From: Branchiostoma belcheri
Taxonomy: Eukaryota; Chordata; Leptocardii; Amphioxiformes; Branchiostomatidae
NCBI RefSeq assembly: GCF_001625305.1
Contig: NW_017804087.1
Coordinates: 2,318,479 to 2,382,478 of the forward strand
Reading direction: 5' to 3'
Length of the DNA stretch: 64,000 nt
Part shown: positions 38,448-53,400 of the stretch, piece by piece
Layout: each line of letters begins with the position of its first letter
Numbering within the stretch: the first letter of the stretch is position 1
The notes under the pieces: model-generated
What the model was told of the DNA's origin: nothing
What the model saw: the letters and a program-made list of their open reading frames with translations, nothing else
Databases searched by the model: none
Made by a program: the position numbers and the translations under genes

Positions 38448-41400
38448 ACTTGTTTTTGTATTATGTAATCAAAACTTTCTTGAAGAGTTAAGGTAACAAC
38501 ATTGTTACAAGATGGTACAAGTTTAGATTAAGATGTAGTCACTGATATTTTTGTTTAAATCCTGGATGTTAGGAGAGAAAATCCATCTATAACCATTTTT
38601 ACAACAGTCATATTGTGTTATCCAAAATACATAGAAATGACATTGAACTTTTTTGTTTTGCATGCCTCACTTCCATTGTTTCACACACAGCAGTATTTCC
38701 ATAAGAAACAATACATCTTGATTATGGAGCAATTGAATCTGTCTTGGCCTGTAGGGAGGCATTTCTGGTGAAAAACATTGATATGTGCTGCATGTTGGGA
38801 GGTCCAATTACTAGCACATTCCTAGAGGAAATAATCGGTACTGACTTTAGTGGAAAACACTGTCCTTGGGAATACATAGTGTGCAATATATAAGACTTCT
38901 ACAGGATGCCACAGTTAATCATACTTAATGTTACATATACTTACCTGGTACTTAAATCAGGTTTGTTGGTAAAATCACAGACTATGGCATTAAATGTATC
39001 TGGAGGATACAGTAAAAAAACGTCTTTCTTGGGATATCAAGGCAAGATACTGCTTTAAATATTATATAAAAATTATGGTTTCCAAAAGCCTGTTATACAT
39101 ATACAACAGAAGTTCAACAGACGAAAAAAACTTAATCTTTTTTTTCCAGACGCAAAACTTTAGAGTCCACTTGAAATGTTATTGGAGTAGTCTGAATACC
39201 TGTGGCTACTTCTTCCTGGCTTCAATTGCTATACAAGATTTACATTTTTCATTTCTTGCATTATAGTGTACTAAGCTTGATTCCAGGTTTACAATTTAGT
39301 ACTGATTTTTACATTTTGTATAGATCCTTTAACAATTTGAAATACAAGCCTGTCATCCTTGCGTGAGTCGGACGCTATAAAATCAAGATAGATAGCTGCT
39401 GTTCAAAGCTCCCGTGTAGTCGGGAATAAATTTTTCACCAGAAAAATACCTTATTTGTATTCTCGTTGTACAACCTGAATGATTGGTTGGTGTGCTTGAG
39501 AATATAATTCAGCACACGTAACCTTGGCGAGTAATACTGGTTGGCAGTATTACTGATTATTGTACTGATAACAGGGAAACTTGGACTGTTCCCAACTCTA
39601 TGGGGTGATGAAAAGTAGCATGGAGTACAAATAACCATGTTTAGACTTAAATGGTGTTTTCGTGGAATGTGTCTTCAAGAAGAATGGATATCAGCTCCCA
39701 ATGGGGATATAAAATGCAACTATTACTTTTAAGGGTCCTTAATTGTTGTCAGAATATGATGACTCACTATATTTCATTTTATGTAATAAACAGAAACAAA
39801 CAGTTCAGTACATTTTACTAAGGAACATGTAGACCTTCATGTGTGAGTGTCTGGAACATATTCATGAACTACTAAAATTGGCTGCTTTTCATTGAAGTCA
39901 TGAGTGAAGAGGTAAGGGAAGACAAAATATAGAACAAAGTACGGCTTGTACATTAATGATTTAAAGTTCTATACTAAATGTTACTGGCAGTGTATTGAAT
40001 GTCATGCTCCTGTTGATATATTGCCTGAGACAGTTATTACATTTTTGTCTCTTCCACATACAGGCATCTATGATGAGGACCCAGAGATCATCACACTCAA
40101 CAGGGCTGAGTTTGGTATGTGTGTTTTCTACTCAACTTCTACTTCCACCTTTCTTGACGAAGTCAGGTTTGAAGTAGGTGCATTCATGCATGTTATCTAA
40201 AATGTGGTTTCAGCGAAAAATGTTTAAATGCAAACTAATACAATGCCAGCAGAATCCTACACAAATATCAAGGTGCAAGGAAATTAGGTACACAGCTCCA
40301 ATTTTGCCTGCACAAAAGTGCAGAATTTTTTAATGCACCCAGTACATGTATTTTGAGCCCTTAACCAAACTGTATATTACACACGTCATCTACATGTATT
40401 TGGAAGTAAACGCAGCCCAAAGAAACTTCCGCCACTGCTATATTACTTGTGAGCAGATCAAAGTCATGAGGATGAGAAAACAGCAGTTAAAGAGCTGTTT
40501 CCACCCTGCAGACTTGACTGAGATTGACCATTTGACCTTGAGGTGCCCAAAGGCAGCAAGTTGAGGCCCTAAGACTCCAGCAGAAGGATTATTAGCATTC
40601 CCTTTTGGCAGAGGAAACATCTTAGGGCTTCCAGCTAGCAGGCTTAACCAGCTCTAATGGTGTTCCTGGATTTACAAACGTCACTGTTTGTCCTATTATA
40701 TAGCCAAAATGATGGATCAACCAAGTAGGGACGGCGAGAGAAGAAATTAAACAATCCATCATTTATTCAAAGGATCATAGAACGACTTCTGGGTGTAAAT
40801 GAAAGAAAGGAAAGTAAAAGGCCATTTATGCCTGACAAGAGAGAGTAGAGTGGAGAGCCAGGATCAGGAAAGGCTAGGGTTTGTGTAGGAGGTCAAGGAA
40901 GAAAGGATCATTTGCGCAACCTTAAGGAGTGTAGATTACCTCCTTAGAGACGAAGTGTGTTGCCGGTATAGTCAATCAAGATACATGATGAGAGCTGTGG
41001 AAATCCTGCATGTGGGGATTTGTTACCCTCAAACTGGAATACAGCTGGAAAGAGAAGTAGAGGTGAAGGAATGCCTCTGAGGAGGACAGTAGAGGGAGAC
41101 AATGTAAAGATGGGTTGTGGAAGAGAGGGCACACAATCATGTACACAATAGCTAGCAGCTGACAAAAGACTTGGGGCAAGATGGTCTTGTGGTTGGGGTG
41201 GTGACTTTGAAGGTTCTGGGTTCAAATCCCTGGCAGGCACCATTGTTGTGTCCTTGAGAAAGGCACTTTGACACCTATTTTCTTACTTGACTATCTGATC
41301 TGACAGTGATGTTTCAAGCTCAAAACTTTCAAAGAAAGTAATATTGTTTGATTGATCAAAGGTGAATGTGGAAATAAATTCTAAGCAGCCATTTGCAAAA

Positions 41401-44400
41401 ACTCCACGTACATGTAGAATGAGCCCATGAAAAACTTGGTGCCCTCCCCTTCCATTCCTTAAAGCTTCCTTAAGCTCAAAAATGTCAAAGAAAGTAATAT
41501 TGTTTGATTGATCAAAGTCGAATGTAGAAATCCTCAGAGCAACTGTCAGTGAAGTTAGTTAGACATCCAGGCAATAAGATACGCCAAAAACAGTTTCTCA
41601 AGCAACATGATATGATTTTAGAAAATCCCAAATCACATCTAGTCGCTTGAGTATTGTTTTTGGCATACCTTAAAGCAACTGTTGGCTGAAATCCTAAGTA
41701 GAATGAGTCTGTACAAAAGTTTGGTGCACTTCCCTCCCATTCCTTAAAGCTGTAACACCAGTTATTTCCCCGTCTTCCCTGACAGTAATGTGGTGAGCTT
41801 CTGGCACGTTTATCCCTCCTGAGAGCTCCTCTGACGTGCCCATTATTATCTCACAACCCATGATGTAGTGTTATTCACTTGTGGCCCAATTATAGCATTT
41901 CTGCGGAATGATTGGCTGGCAATATCTGCAGTCCAACTGTAATAACTGTTCTTCTACCTCTAGTTACATTTAATCTGCCGGGGTATAATGACTACACGGC
42001 ACTGACAACTCACTGTGTGAGGAATATAAAGGAGAAGGAACTTGTGCGTCAAACACTACTCAGGGCTCAAAATATATTTTTCTACATACAATGTACATGC
42101 ACTGGTGCAGGTAACAGTGAAAATTACCTGCACGAGGCAAATTTTACCTGTACCACTCAGAATTTTGGAAGTATGGATCATATGAAAACTTTTGCCATTA
42201 TTTCTTTTATACTTCATAGGTGGTAATAGTCAATGGAGCAATTACAAATCCACATACACCAACACCTACATATTTTGTATATAAACCTGGTACATGGACC
42301 AGTGCAGGTTAGGTGTAGGCAGACATCAGAAATACATGTACATGTACCTGCACAGCTCCAATTTTACCTGCACTAACCTGTATACATGTATGCACAGTGC
42401 ACCAAGTATTTTGAGCCTTGCTACTTGAAATTCGTCTCAGAGATTCAGAATGTAAGTCTTAAGTTATCCTGCTGAGATTAATTTCAAACCCTTGGTTTAT
42501 GAATTGCATATGAAATCTTCCTGCAGCCTGGACACAGTTTGGGTATTGATTTACTGTTTAACATAAAGTGGTGACATTTAGACTCTAATTGGACTCTGCA
42601 TTTTGCATAGTGGGTGTCAGAAGTTATATGGACTAAAAGGACATTGCTATGTCACTGTTATTTACATATTAGAGCTTGAAGAAACACTACTTTAGTGATC
42701 TTCCTTCATAAGATAGTGGCTACCTCTTACTCTCTGAATTATCCTTGTTAACATACGTATATACAATTTATATGCATTGTTTCAATCTTCTAGGCTCCTC
42801 TTTCAAAATAAGTAAAAATAGTATGTCACCAGGGCCCAAAATATGGCCTGTATATTCTATTTTACACTTGTAGTGCAGGTAAAATTGGAGCTGAGCAGGT
42901 ATTGCAAAGCAAAATTTATAAATAAAAACTACAGTGACTATTTCAAGAAGGCTAATTTTCCCATAACTGTTTTGACGCATCTCAAATGAATGCTTTATCT
43001 TGCAAACTATGTAATAAGTGATGCTATAAGCATAGAGCTGATTTGCTTGTTATTGTTGAAGCCCGTCCATGAAGTTTGATCTAGTGAATCTTTCCTCTGC
43101 AGAACAAACTGTGCGACAGTCAGACGACATCTGGTTCATCAATTTCTACTCACCGAGGTGTTCCCACTGTCACGACCTCGCACCTGCTGTAAGTATGAAG
43201 GCCAGAATATAGATAGGGACAAAATCACCAGATGGTATCTATTTATAGAGTTCTTTTATTAATAAATTCATTGCATGAAAGACAACCTTCAACTTTCATG
43301 ATTCAAATTATAAGTCAGAAAGACATCGTTTCTTGTGGTAATATTCTATGTCTAAAACTGGATCAAAATGGAGGTAAACATGGCCAATTTACTTTGAGTC
43401 GGTGAAGAACTCTTTGGAAAGTTGCCCACACTCTATAACTTAGTGTGTAGCTTATTGAGTTTTTATGTGGTGATTTCTTTTGGTAAAGACTCCTACATTA
43501 ACAGAAAAAAGCCTTTGCGCTATAAAACCTTTCAAAATAGTAACAACTATCTAACATTCAGTACCAAAGACAGCTTATGTTATGGATGAGGTAAATAATG
43601 ACTTCTCCTGTACCGTAAAAAAAATAGCTGTCTATATATCTTTTTACCTGTGTACATTCTTCCTAATGGCTTACCAGTATTAGTGTGAATTTTTGTCAAG
43701 CGGCAAGTACGATGGCTAAGAATAACTTGTTACCACCTATCAAGTGATGGGCAATCAGCACCAATGCTTCAATACGTTCCTGTCACAAGTGATAACTTTC
43801 CACCATCAAACCTCTCAAAATAGGGAACAGCTATCACACTTTCAACACCAAGGACAGGTGTTGTTATGGATGGGGTAAATTATAACTGCTCAATTATAAC
43901 TTACACAGCTGCAATATGTTCTCGTCACAAGTGATAACTTTCCACAAAAAACTCTCTAAATGGGAAATAGCTATCACACTTTCAGTACCAAGGACAGCTT
44001 ATGTAATGGATGAGCTAAATTACAACTTCTCGTGTACCATTAAGAATAGCTGCCCTTATATCTGATAACCTATATATGTTCTTGCTACTGACTAAGCAGC
44101 ATGGATCTTTGTCATGTGCCAAGCACCACAGCTAAGAATAACCTAACAAGTGACAAGGCTGCAATACGTTCTTGTCACGAGTGATAACTTTCTACCATAA
44201 AACCTTTCAAAATAGGGAACAGCTATCACATTTTCAGTACCAAGGACAGCTTATGTTATGGATCAGCTAAATTACGAACTCTCATGTACTATGAAAAAGT
44301 TCCCGTCTATATATCTTATTACCTGCGTAATACCCTCCCTGCTGACTCAGCGGTATACTGATATAGATCTAGTCCATGAAAGCTGAGGGAGTTAAGATAT

Positions 44401-47400
44401 GGACTAATAAATACCCATGAGAAGCCATTAATCATGTTCTAACTGTCATGTCAAGGGTAGAAAAGTTGTTAGCATGATCTTATTAGCTTAGCGTCAGTCT
44501 TTCTTCTTATCAATGGGAACAGAATTTCAGTATGAGTTGTTGTGTACCTAAAACCTATAGCAAGCTGTCAGCAACATATGTTGGCAAATGATTAATACTT
44601 TCTAGCATCTCATAGGAAAAGACAGGATTGCATGTTGAATCAGATGTGCCAAATTGATTTGTGCACTTTGTTTTCCAACCTCTCACAATGTGCATTAAGC
44701 AAGAGTCCTTCCATTCACTATATCAAAATCAATCAAGTTGCTTCCATCCATAGAATGAAAAATATTAAGTGGATTTTTTTGATATTGATGTTTGACCATA
44801 GCACTGACCATTAGAGCCTTAGTGCCCTGATGTTACATCAATGAAGGTTAGACATCCAGGTAATGAGATACAGATTCTGAAGTAAACAATTACTGAAGCA
44901 ACTAGATAGATATTGAAAACTGTCAGACATTTCAGGTAGCATGCACGTCTGACAAAATCAATTTCAGTTTTCAAAATCTATCCAGTTGCTTCAGTGACTG
45001 CTTTCTTGTGCCCTAATGATAATACACAAGGCATCAAAATTTATTACATGCACGATGATCGTTTAATTCATTTAGTTATCCCTTCTTTCCTTCCTTCCTT
45101 CTATCCCTCAGTGGAGAGAGGTAGGTAGAGAGCTGGTGAACGTGATCAGGATTGGAGCTGTGAACTGTCAGGAGGACTGGATCCTGTGTCGGCACCAGGG
45201 GATCAACCGTTACCCCTCCCTCATCCTGTATGCAGGCAGTACCAGGAGGGTAGGTGGTCTTAAACCTGTCTGAAGCAGTTTCAGGGCAGCAATACAAAAA
45301 ACATTCTGGATGAGGAAATCTGGAGGAAATTTGTATCAAATAGACATTTACTGCCATTTCCTAGCACATCTCAAGTGATACCTTTTGAAGCAGATGGATT
45401 GCTAATTCATATTAAGAAAGTAGAAATACAAGGACTTCAAGCTCATTTTTTTACCCTCACGTACAACACTTAAGACCTGCATGAGCACACAGTGAAGATG
45501 CCTTGAAGTCCTTTTTAAGGCTGTAAGCAGCCATTTTTCAGCAACAATCATCTATGCCAGATAAACGTATTCTATATATACACACACACTACCACAAAGC
45601 CAGCAATAGACCTTGAAAGTATTGATTGCCCTTGGAGTAGTTTGTATGCATCGAGCATGACTCCCAGTAGGTTGTTTTTCTTCCTCAAATTTATGGTCGA
45701 TATCAAGTATCGTTAGCAGATTTGTTTAGGCTGCATATTTCATCTTGAGGTCACTGAAAATAAATCATTGATTGTTTCATCAATTCATTCATCACTTTTG
45801 TTAGGAAGCAACAAAATCAGCATGAATGTTGCGTGAACATGAAAAATTGCTAGATGTCTTGGAAAGATGTGCAATGCTAAGAAAAATTATAACTGGTGAA
45901 CTTTCAAAATGATGAACATAGAATAATCCTGTTCTAATAGTAATACAAAACTTCTTTGACAAAACCATAGTTGATCTTCTCAGCTGCTTTCAGCTGCCTC
46001 CATGAGATTGTGTTACAAATACTTTCTTGCAAATGACTTTCAACCTGTTGAAGCTATTCATGGCTGATGAACAGTGACTGTCATCCTTTATCTTGTTTGT
46101 TGCCTCATGTTTCTCTTTGATTGCCTCCCCAGCCTGAGCGGTACACAGATGAGAAAAGCACCAAGAAGATGGTGAAATTTGCCCTGAAACAAGTGACTGC
46201 CTCGGTCACTGACCTCTGGGCAGGTAAGGGACCTTCTTTTTCATCTCATCTATCTCTTCGTCTAATTATTTGACCCTAGGGTCACCACAGAAGATCTGAC
46301 AACCAGTTTTCTCCATCCTTCTTGGTCTTCTGTTTTTAATGTTTCACTTAATGAGGTTTAATGCTTGACCATTCTCTGACATTTTCCTTACATCTTTTCT
46401 TTTGCCTACCTATCCTTCTCCCTCCTCGTACCATGTATTGCTTTAGCAACAAAAATTTATAAAAAAAAAAAGAAAGAAAAGTACAGTACTCCTTGCATGA
46501 TAATATTGGCTAGATCTGATGGCCAGGGCATGTGGCCATACCACCTTAGTTTTCATTTCTTTTCTGAAGTTAGGTTTTCACATGGACTTATGTCCTGCCT
46601 GACTCTGTTTCCTACTTCATCGCCTACTTTTACAACCACAATCATGGAGAAGTACATGTAGGTACTCAGTTACAGTAGCCGTCCCAGAATATCATAAATG
46701 CTCCTGAGTAATGAAAGCATCTTCCAGACTGATTGGTTGGCCTTCTGGTCGAGACAGGTCACCGCCAAAATGTGGCAAATCATCCTGCCCAAACTACGAA
46801 CGGCAGTTTTCTCTTTAGACCAGTAAAAACGCAGCTTTTATGTGCCTGCCAAATGGAAAATTGGGAGGATGACAGCTAAAAGGTCCAGGCATTCCTGTCA
46901 TAGGGGGTAACGCAGGTCAGTTGGAGGACTTTTTGGGGAAATGGAAGTGGTGTTGAGGTGGCTGGTTGAGAGCTGTTTTAACCTCCAGTGTGACCCCCTG
47001 ACAGGAAATTGCAACTGGTTATGGTAATGCAAGATGCTGAAGGTTAGGTGAAGGACAGCTCAGGGCCGACATAAATATGGCTTTTGCCAAGTCCACATCT
47101 AGAAAGATAAGGGTCTCATCATCACCACTATCAGTCGTGGGGGCAAATAGCCTTAATGACAACTTCTCAGTTAAATCAAGGCCTGAACCATGCGGTGAAT
47201 CAAAACCTGAAAGTGCCTGAGCTAGTTTTAGGAAAGCCTGAATGATACGTGGATGGCAAGGTAGATGTGATAGTAGTAAACTTTGTTTTGGTTTGGACTA
47301 GAAATGCTGTAAAGTTCAGTTCAGTAGAGTTTTTGCAATCTGGTGAAGATTGAAATGAGCTTTATTTGCTTGTAAACTAAAAATAAAAGCAGTGTTTTCT

Positions 47401-50400
47401 CCACCATTACTTTAACCAAGACTGGTCTCTTTGCTAATAGTACTTTCTATATGAGGGTTTATGATCTCTAAAACTGAATACAAACTCTAATCTACAAGTC
47501 ATAGGGAGCTTCTATCCATTGCAGCCTTCACACCAAGATAAAATCTCAGTCCTTCCAAAGTCTAATGGATTTTATTACTGAGTCTTATTCTTAGCTCATT
47601 GCCCCGAGCAATGAGATGGACATTGATTGAGTTGGTGTCAGGGATTCCCAGGTCGATGTATAAATTTTCCATTCGCTGCTATTAGTTTAATTATCTGATT
47701 TGGTCATCATGATTAATGCATGCGATCAGGAAATAAAATACTATTGATTGTGACTTAATGGTTTCAGAGATTCAGAATATTGTTTGTTGTTAGTTTTGTT
47801 CAAGTGAAAAATATTGTTGAACATGATCAGGTGCTGAGAGATTTTGTCATAGAGTCTAAAACTACCATACATTTCATGTTGCCTTTTTAGTCTTTGGCAT
47901 TGATATGAAGTAACTTTTATTTTACTTTATGGATGCACTAACAGCTACTTCCAACAAAATGCTGTAATTCCTGATTTTTTGTGTTACTTTTATGTTAACT
48001 TTGCAGTTTTCGTGGTCACTTCTCCAACCTTATCATTACCATTAACAAATAATTCGCTGACTTTCTTTTTCTGCAACTACTGCCTCCGTGAGTAATTATA
48101 GTTCCGTGAACACCTCCATTTTTGTCAGACTGCAAACCTGAACATAAAGTGAATTACAGTATACGTACTCCAACCAAAATGAACAGTCACTGATGTTGCA
48201 AATTAAGAAGAATCCATCTTCATAATGGGAAGCAACAGAAAAAGGTCGGACGTTCTATCACGGAAGCGAGAAAATTGATCATAGCCACCGTCCTTCCTCC
48301 CCCCAAGGCCTACCCACCCATTAACAGAAACCAGGATTGCTCTGTAATTGTGCAGTTTATCAGCCCCTGTAAAAGAAACACTTCAGCCAATAACACAAGC
48401 AATAAAATTGTGAAGTTTGTGTGGGGTGCTTGTAGCAGGATTATTGATCCATAGAGAGGAAATACCAGCACATTTTATAGCATCGGAGATGTAATTAAGG
48501 CAACCTACTGCTGAATAAAACTGCAGTGATTCCTTCTTTTTGAATTGCTGATTAGATTTTAATCCTTGAAATTGTAGAATCCTCTCTTTCCTTTTCGCAT
48601 TGAGTATTAATTTTGCATCCGTGATGGATGTAGTCCATTTGGCTTTTAAGAAGTGATTATGGCAATGATGAATCAGTAAGAAGTTATTGATTATCAAAAT
48701 TGCCTTCCCCTTTTTTGTTTGGAGCACTGATTAGGTTTTAATCCTTAGTCCTTATTTCTTGTGGATTTTTTTTGCTGACTGGATCAGATTTAATCCATTT
48801 TGTAATTTGAAATTCCAGATATTCTACAGTATGCATGCATCTTGTGTGTACTGTATCTCTCCGAGACATCTGACATTCTATAGACATGTTTTATACATTT
48901 GTATTCACTGAATTAACACAATGTAAGTCCCAAAGGAAACTTGTCTCCAATGTAGTTCTTCCCAGTTCAACAGTCTGCAGTTTATTTCTCTTTGAAGTGC
49001 TGATTGGGGTTTTAATACTTACGTTTGAAGTTTTTTTCAAATTGGCATTTTTGCTGTGTCAAAAGTTGTCCAATACGCTATGATCTTGATGTTTCACCCA
49101 TAGGGGAATCTTGCTACAGTATACATGCATCTTGCCATGTGCCATATCTCACAGGAACAGTTGATAATCACTTACATATTTCATATTCACCCAAATGCCA
49201 AACCAGCTTTAAGTCACCACATTAGCAATTTATTTTACCCAGTTGTACAGTCCGTTTTAATCCAGTTGGAATAAGTTGTACGTTATTTGAATGCATTTGA
49301 GGCACTGGTAGTACGTGTTAGACTTCCTCTGAATTTCAAGCATTTGAGTAACTTAATACGAGTTAGACTTCCTCTTACTTTCAGAAATTTGAGTTAGAAC
49401 AAGTTAGATTTCCTCTGAATTTCAACCATTTGAGTTGGTACGAGTTAGACTTCCTCTGAATTTCAAGCCTTTGAGTTAGTATGAGTTAGACTTCCTTTGA
49501 ATTTCAAGCATTTGAGTTTAATACTTGTTAGACTTCCTGACAGTGTCAAGCATTTGCATTGTCAAACTTCCGTTGAATTTCATTCATTTGTGTTGGTACG
49601 AGCTGCACTTCCTCTGAGTTTAAAGCAGCCAGAGGCTTAAATCACGACTTAAAGAATAATAGAAGACTTAAGATAGCATCCAAATTTCCCTGGAGTCAAG
49701 CCTCCTTTTCTAACGTACTAATTGGGTCACCTTGGGTCTCCCAAGAAGTTATCTGATCAAGATTTTTACCAAATTATCATCTAAAGAAGGGGTAACGTCT
49801 TCACTGCAATAAGTATGTGTCACAGGGGAATAGATGCTACACAGGCCTGGCAGGTATGTTGTTATCTGTGTTTCAAAATGCTGTTACTGCAGATTCTGAT
49901 GAATTTAGAGTCAAGTCATGCAAATCTCTGTGTGCATTTTGTATGTAGGGAAGTAGCAGGATATAGTTTTATGTACTAGTATTGCACAATTTTCCAAACG
50001 TGTATGCATCAGCACTTAGAATTCAAGAGTTCCTTGCCAATGTCCCATTTGTAGTGATATTAATCTTACACATTGTACCCTTGGGAAAAATCAGAAGCAT
50101 CATTTAATTATTTCAACTATCTCCACGCATTTATATTATACATTTTAAGCTTTATAGTTGCACAATTATTTTTCATTTAATTTATGACAAACTTCATGAG
50201 TTATCATGTGTATCATGTGTAAATTTGCAGCTTTTTAGATATTCGCTTTCCTCTCAAAGCAGGCACATACATATAGCAATTAAAAAAAACTTAAAGTGAT
50301 GCTTCAAAGTCTTTAAATTTCTAGGTTATCAAATCGAAAATGTACCAGTCACATCAGGGTGATAGGTGACTGACACAAGCAAAGAACGCACCAGAAGAGT

Positions 50401-53400
50401 CAAATGTTAGAACTCAGAAACAATTGGTTTGACCCATGTCTGTACCTACCTCTCAGCCAGTTTGCCCTTTTCTCTAGGTTGTAAGATTGGATGCATAAGT
50501 CTGTCTGATTATCAGGAAAGGTCGCCAGGAAGGTGTTTTGGTATAGATCGATTCTGGGGCAATCAGACAGGCCCTCACGTATTTATAACTCAGATTAGTT
50601 TGCTGGAAAGTGGCAGTCATTAAAACGGGTAGAAGTGATGGATGGGAGATTTCATTGGCATGGAGTACAGGCCAATCAAAATCACACTTACACTTACTGG
50701 TACTGTGCACTCAACAGTGCTTGTTATACCTCATCCCATCATATCTAATGTGTTACATCGCATTGAACTATACATTTGGAAGAGGTAGTTACTTCTGATC
50801 TGAATCATCAATATCCCAATTTGAGAGCAATACAGTTGAAAAGATAAATGATGCAGTTTGTCATACATGTATTTTAAAATCTTCCCTCTTCCATAATTCT
50901 CATACCTTAAATTTTGTAGGTGTCATGTTGTAGGTATAAAAATAAAAGTACAAGCACTAGTAGACAGTTAGGCATCAGGGAAATCCCAGAAGCCTTTGGG
51001 TCAAATCCCAGAGGCCTTTGGGGTCTGCTGCCGTATCCCTCAGCAACAGAAGTGAAGTGATAAATGATACAATTATACACAGATGAGCTTCAATGCTAAG
51101 ATAACAATCTCAGCAACTTTTCTCTAATCCAGGAAGTCTGGCACACGACAAAGTCACCTTCTCAGTGTATAGACTGTAAACTGAAAGTCACAAAGTTCAG
51201 TAACATCGAAGTTGAAGGTACATTAAATTTTGTCCAAAGAATAATATGTCTCAAAATTGAGCAGCTGGTGGTTTGGACCTATGCTTTTCACAGTAGTGAT
51301 TTCATTATCTTTTTTGGCAGTACCTGATCGAGAACTTTACGTCATAAACTTGAAAGGTCATTAACTTCAGCCAAATCCTAGCTATAGGCGCAGGCATGTA
51401 TGCCATGTGCAAGGATGAAGATACAAGACGTAGAAGCTTTACTAGAGCAGCAGAATTTGTCATGCTTCATGAAGCTTAAGTTTGAGTCGTCCAGCGTCTG
51501 TAAGCTTTAAGGTCACAAACTTCAGCCAAATCTTAGCTGTAGGCACACATACAATATGCCATGTACAAAGTCATGTACATGTACATGATGCAGATACAAG
51601 AGGTAGAGGCATTGCACTCAGAGCTTGGGCATGTAGCAGAATTTTATCATCATGAAGGCAGCAGCATTTGTAAAGTTGCTAAATAAATGGAACACGCATT
51701 GTGCTACAATCAATTATGTCTAAGAAAATCACCATTTCCCTGGCTTAAAGCAAAATACAGTAAATTTGTTTGCAAGTTTGTAAAAACTCCAGTCTTGTAG
51801 AGGTGATGGTATGATATATTCTCTTTATCCTGTAGCCAAATTTTATCTAATGCCAGCAGCTAAGAACTGCCTTATCAGTCTTAAGCTCTCAGCATAACCA
51901 TCAGGGACAAATGCCTTATTCATTGGCACCTCAGGCTTAATTTAAATACTGTGGGCTTTCAGGTTCAGCGCAAGCTGAACAACTTGATCTTTTAACTGCT
52001 TTAGAAGTGCCTGAATTTCTCTGTGTGATCCACTAGGGTTTTACACAAGGTCACCTATATACATAAGATATGGCTTGCTTCTAGAGAATTCACTGATGGC
52101 AATTTGAAGACAGCAAGCTTTCAACACAATCTTCCAACTTGATCTTTTGACTGCTTCAAAAGTGCCTGAATTTCTCAGTCATTCAGAAAGGTCTTGCACA
52201 AGGTTAGCTGTAGGATGTGGCATGATACTAGAAAATTCACCGAGGGCAATTTGATGACAGTGAGCAACACAATCTTACAACTCAATCTTTTAACTGCGGC
52301 TCAAAAGTGCCTGAATTTCTCAGGTTGAGTCAGGAGGTCTCATATAAAGTGACCTCTAGGATGTGGCTTCTACAAAATGCACTCAGGGCAATTTGAAGAC
52401 AAAAAGGTTTCAACACTATCTTACAACTTTATCTTTTAGCTGCTTTGAAAGTGTCTGAAATTCCAGACCCAAAGGTCTTACGTAAGGTTACTTCAATCTA
52501 GGATGTGGGTTGCTTCTAGAAAATTCACCCAGTGCAGTAAAGCTAGCTGAACTATCCAGAGTAGTGATTTGAGCATTTTGAGTGCTCTAGGCAATACAAA
52601 CTAAGCTCCTGATACTCTCCCTGGATGGTATTACAATCCGAGGGTCAATACGGATGTATCCGATGCCATTTCCTTAGAGGAGGCTTCCCCGCATATGCAT
52701 TCATAATCACACATCAACGTGCAAACTAGGGAATCATGAATGTCAGTACGGCGGAAAGGGGTTGAATTTACCAGCTAATATTCCATCCCCAAGGCCATCC
52801 ACAGATCTGAACTGCTTTTTATTAGAGAGATTTGGGCAGCAAGTCACTCATCTAGATTTTCTATCCTCTTGATTTTCTAAGCACGTTCCTACAGTGTAGC
52901 CCTTAACTTAACTATAGATAATTTTGTAGGGTATATAATTTTGTAGAGCTAACTCTAGATCACTCTAGATGACCTAAAGAAAATTTATTTTGGCATATCC
53001 AAGCTGTTTTGCTATCTCAAGATTATGATAAGCATTTGCCAATAATCATGAATATAACATTTACTTCTGAATCATTCTACATGACAGTGAAGGAAACCAA
53101 GTAGTTTCCGTATCAAGTGCATTAAGACATTCATCAGAAGCAAACTTCCCATGAGTTTCAGAATGCCTGAAGTCTTAAAGCTCAGTCACTGATGATGATG
53201 CTTTATACGGTGATAGATTGACAGTCAGTCCCAACTGGGTTTTAGAACTGCTAGGTTTAAGCTGTTCAGAGTCTCTTGTCAGTAACTCAATACAGTGGAT
53301 GGTGTCTGAAATGTCTCATTTTCAAATATAGTCCAGTTGTGTACTTAGTTTTAAATAAAACACTACCATCTTGGTACATGTAAATGGCAGAAATATGCGT

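Noticed and set aside
34111..38999. Naming the nested gene as a CatSper subunit
   Set aside because: Only general architecture agrees; no diagnostic motif could be verified without a search.
45076..45357. 93-codon minus-strand frame
   Set aside because: Antisense shadow of DNAJC10 exon 6.
48383..48727. 114-codon minus-strand open frame
   Set aside because: AT-rich, Lys/Asn/Ile-heavy composition, no splice partners; consistent with chance.
51981..52545. CRISPR-like regular repeats
   Set aside because: Eukaryotic tandem duplication; no conserved short repeats with unique spacers.
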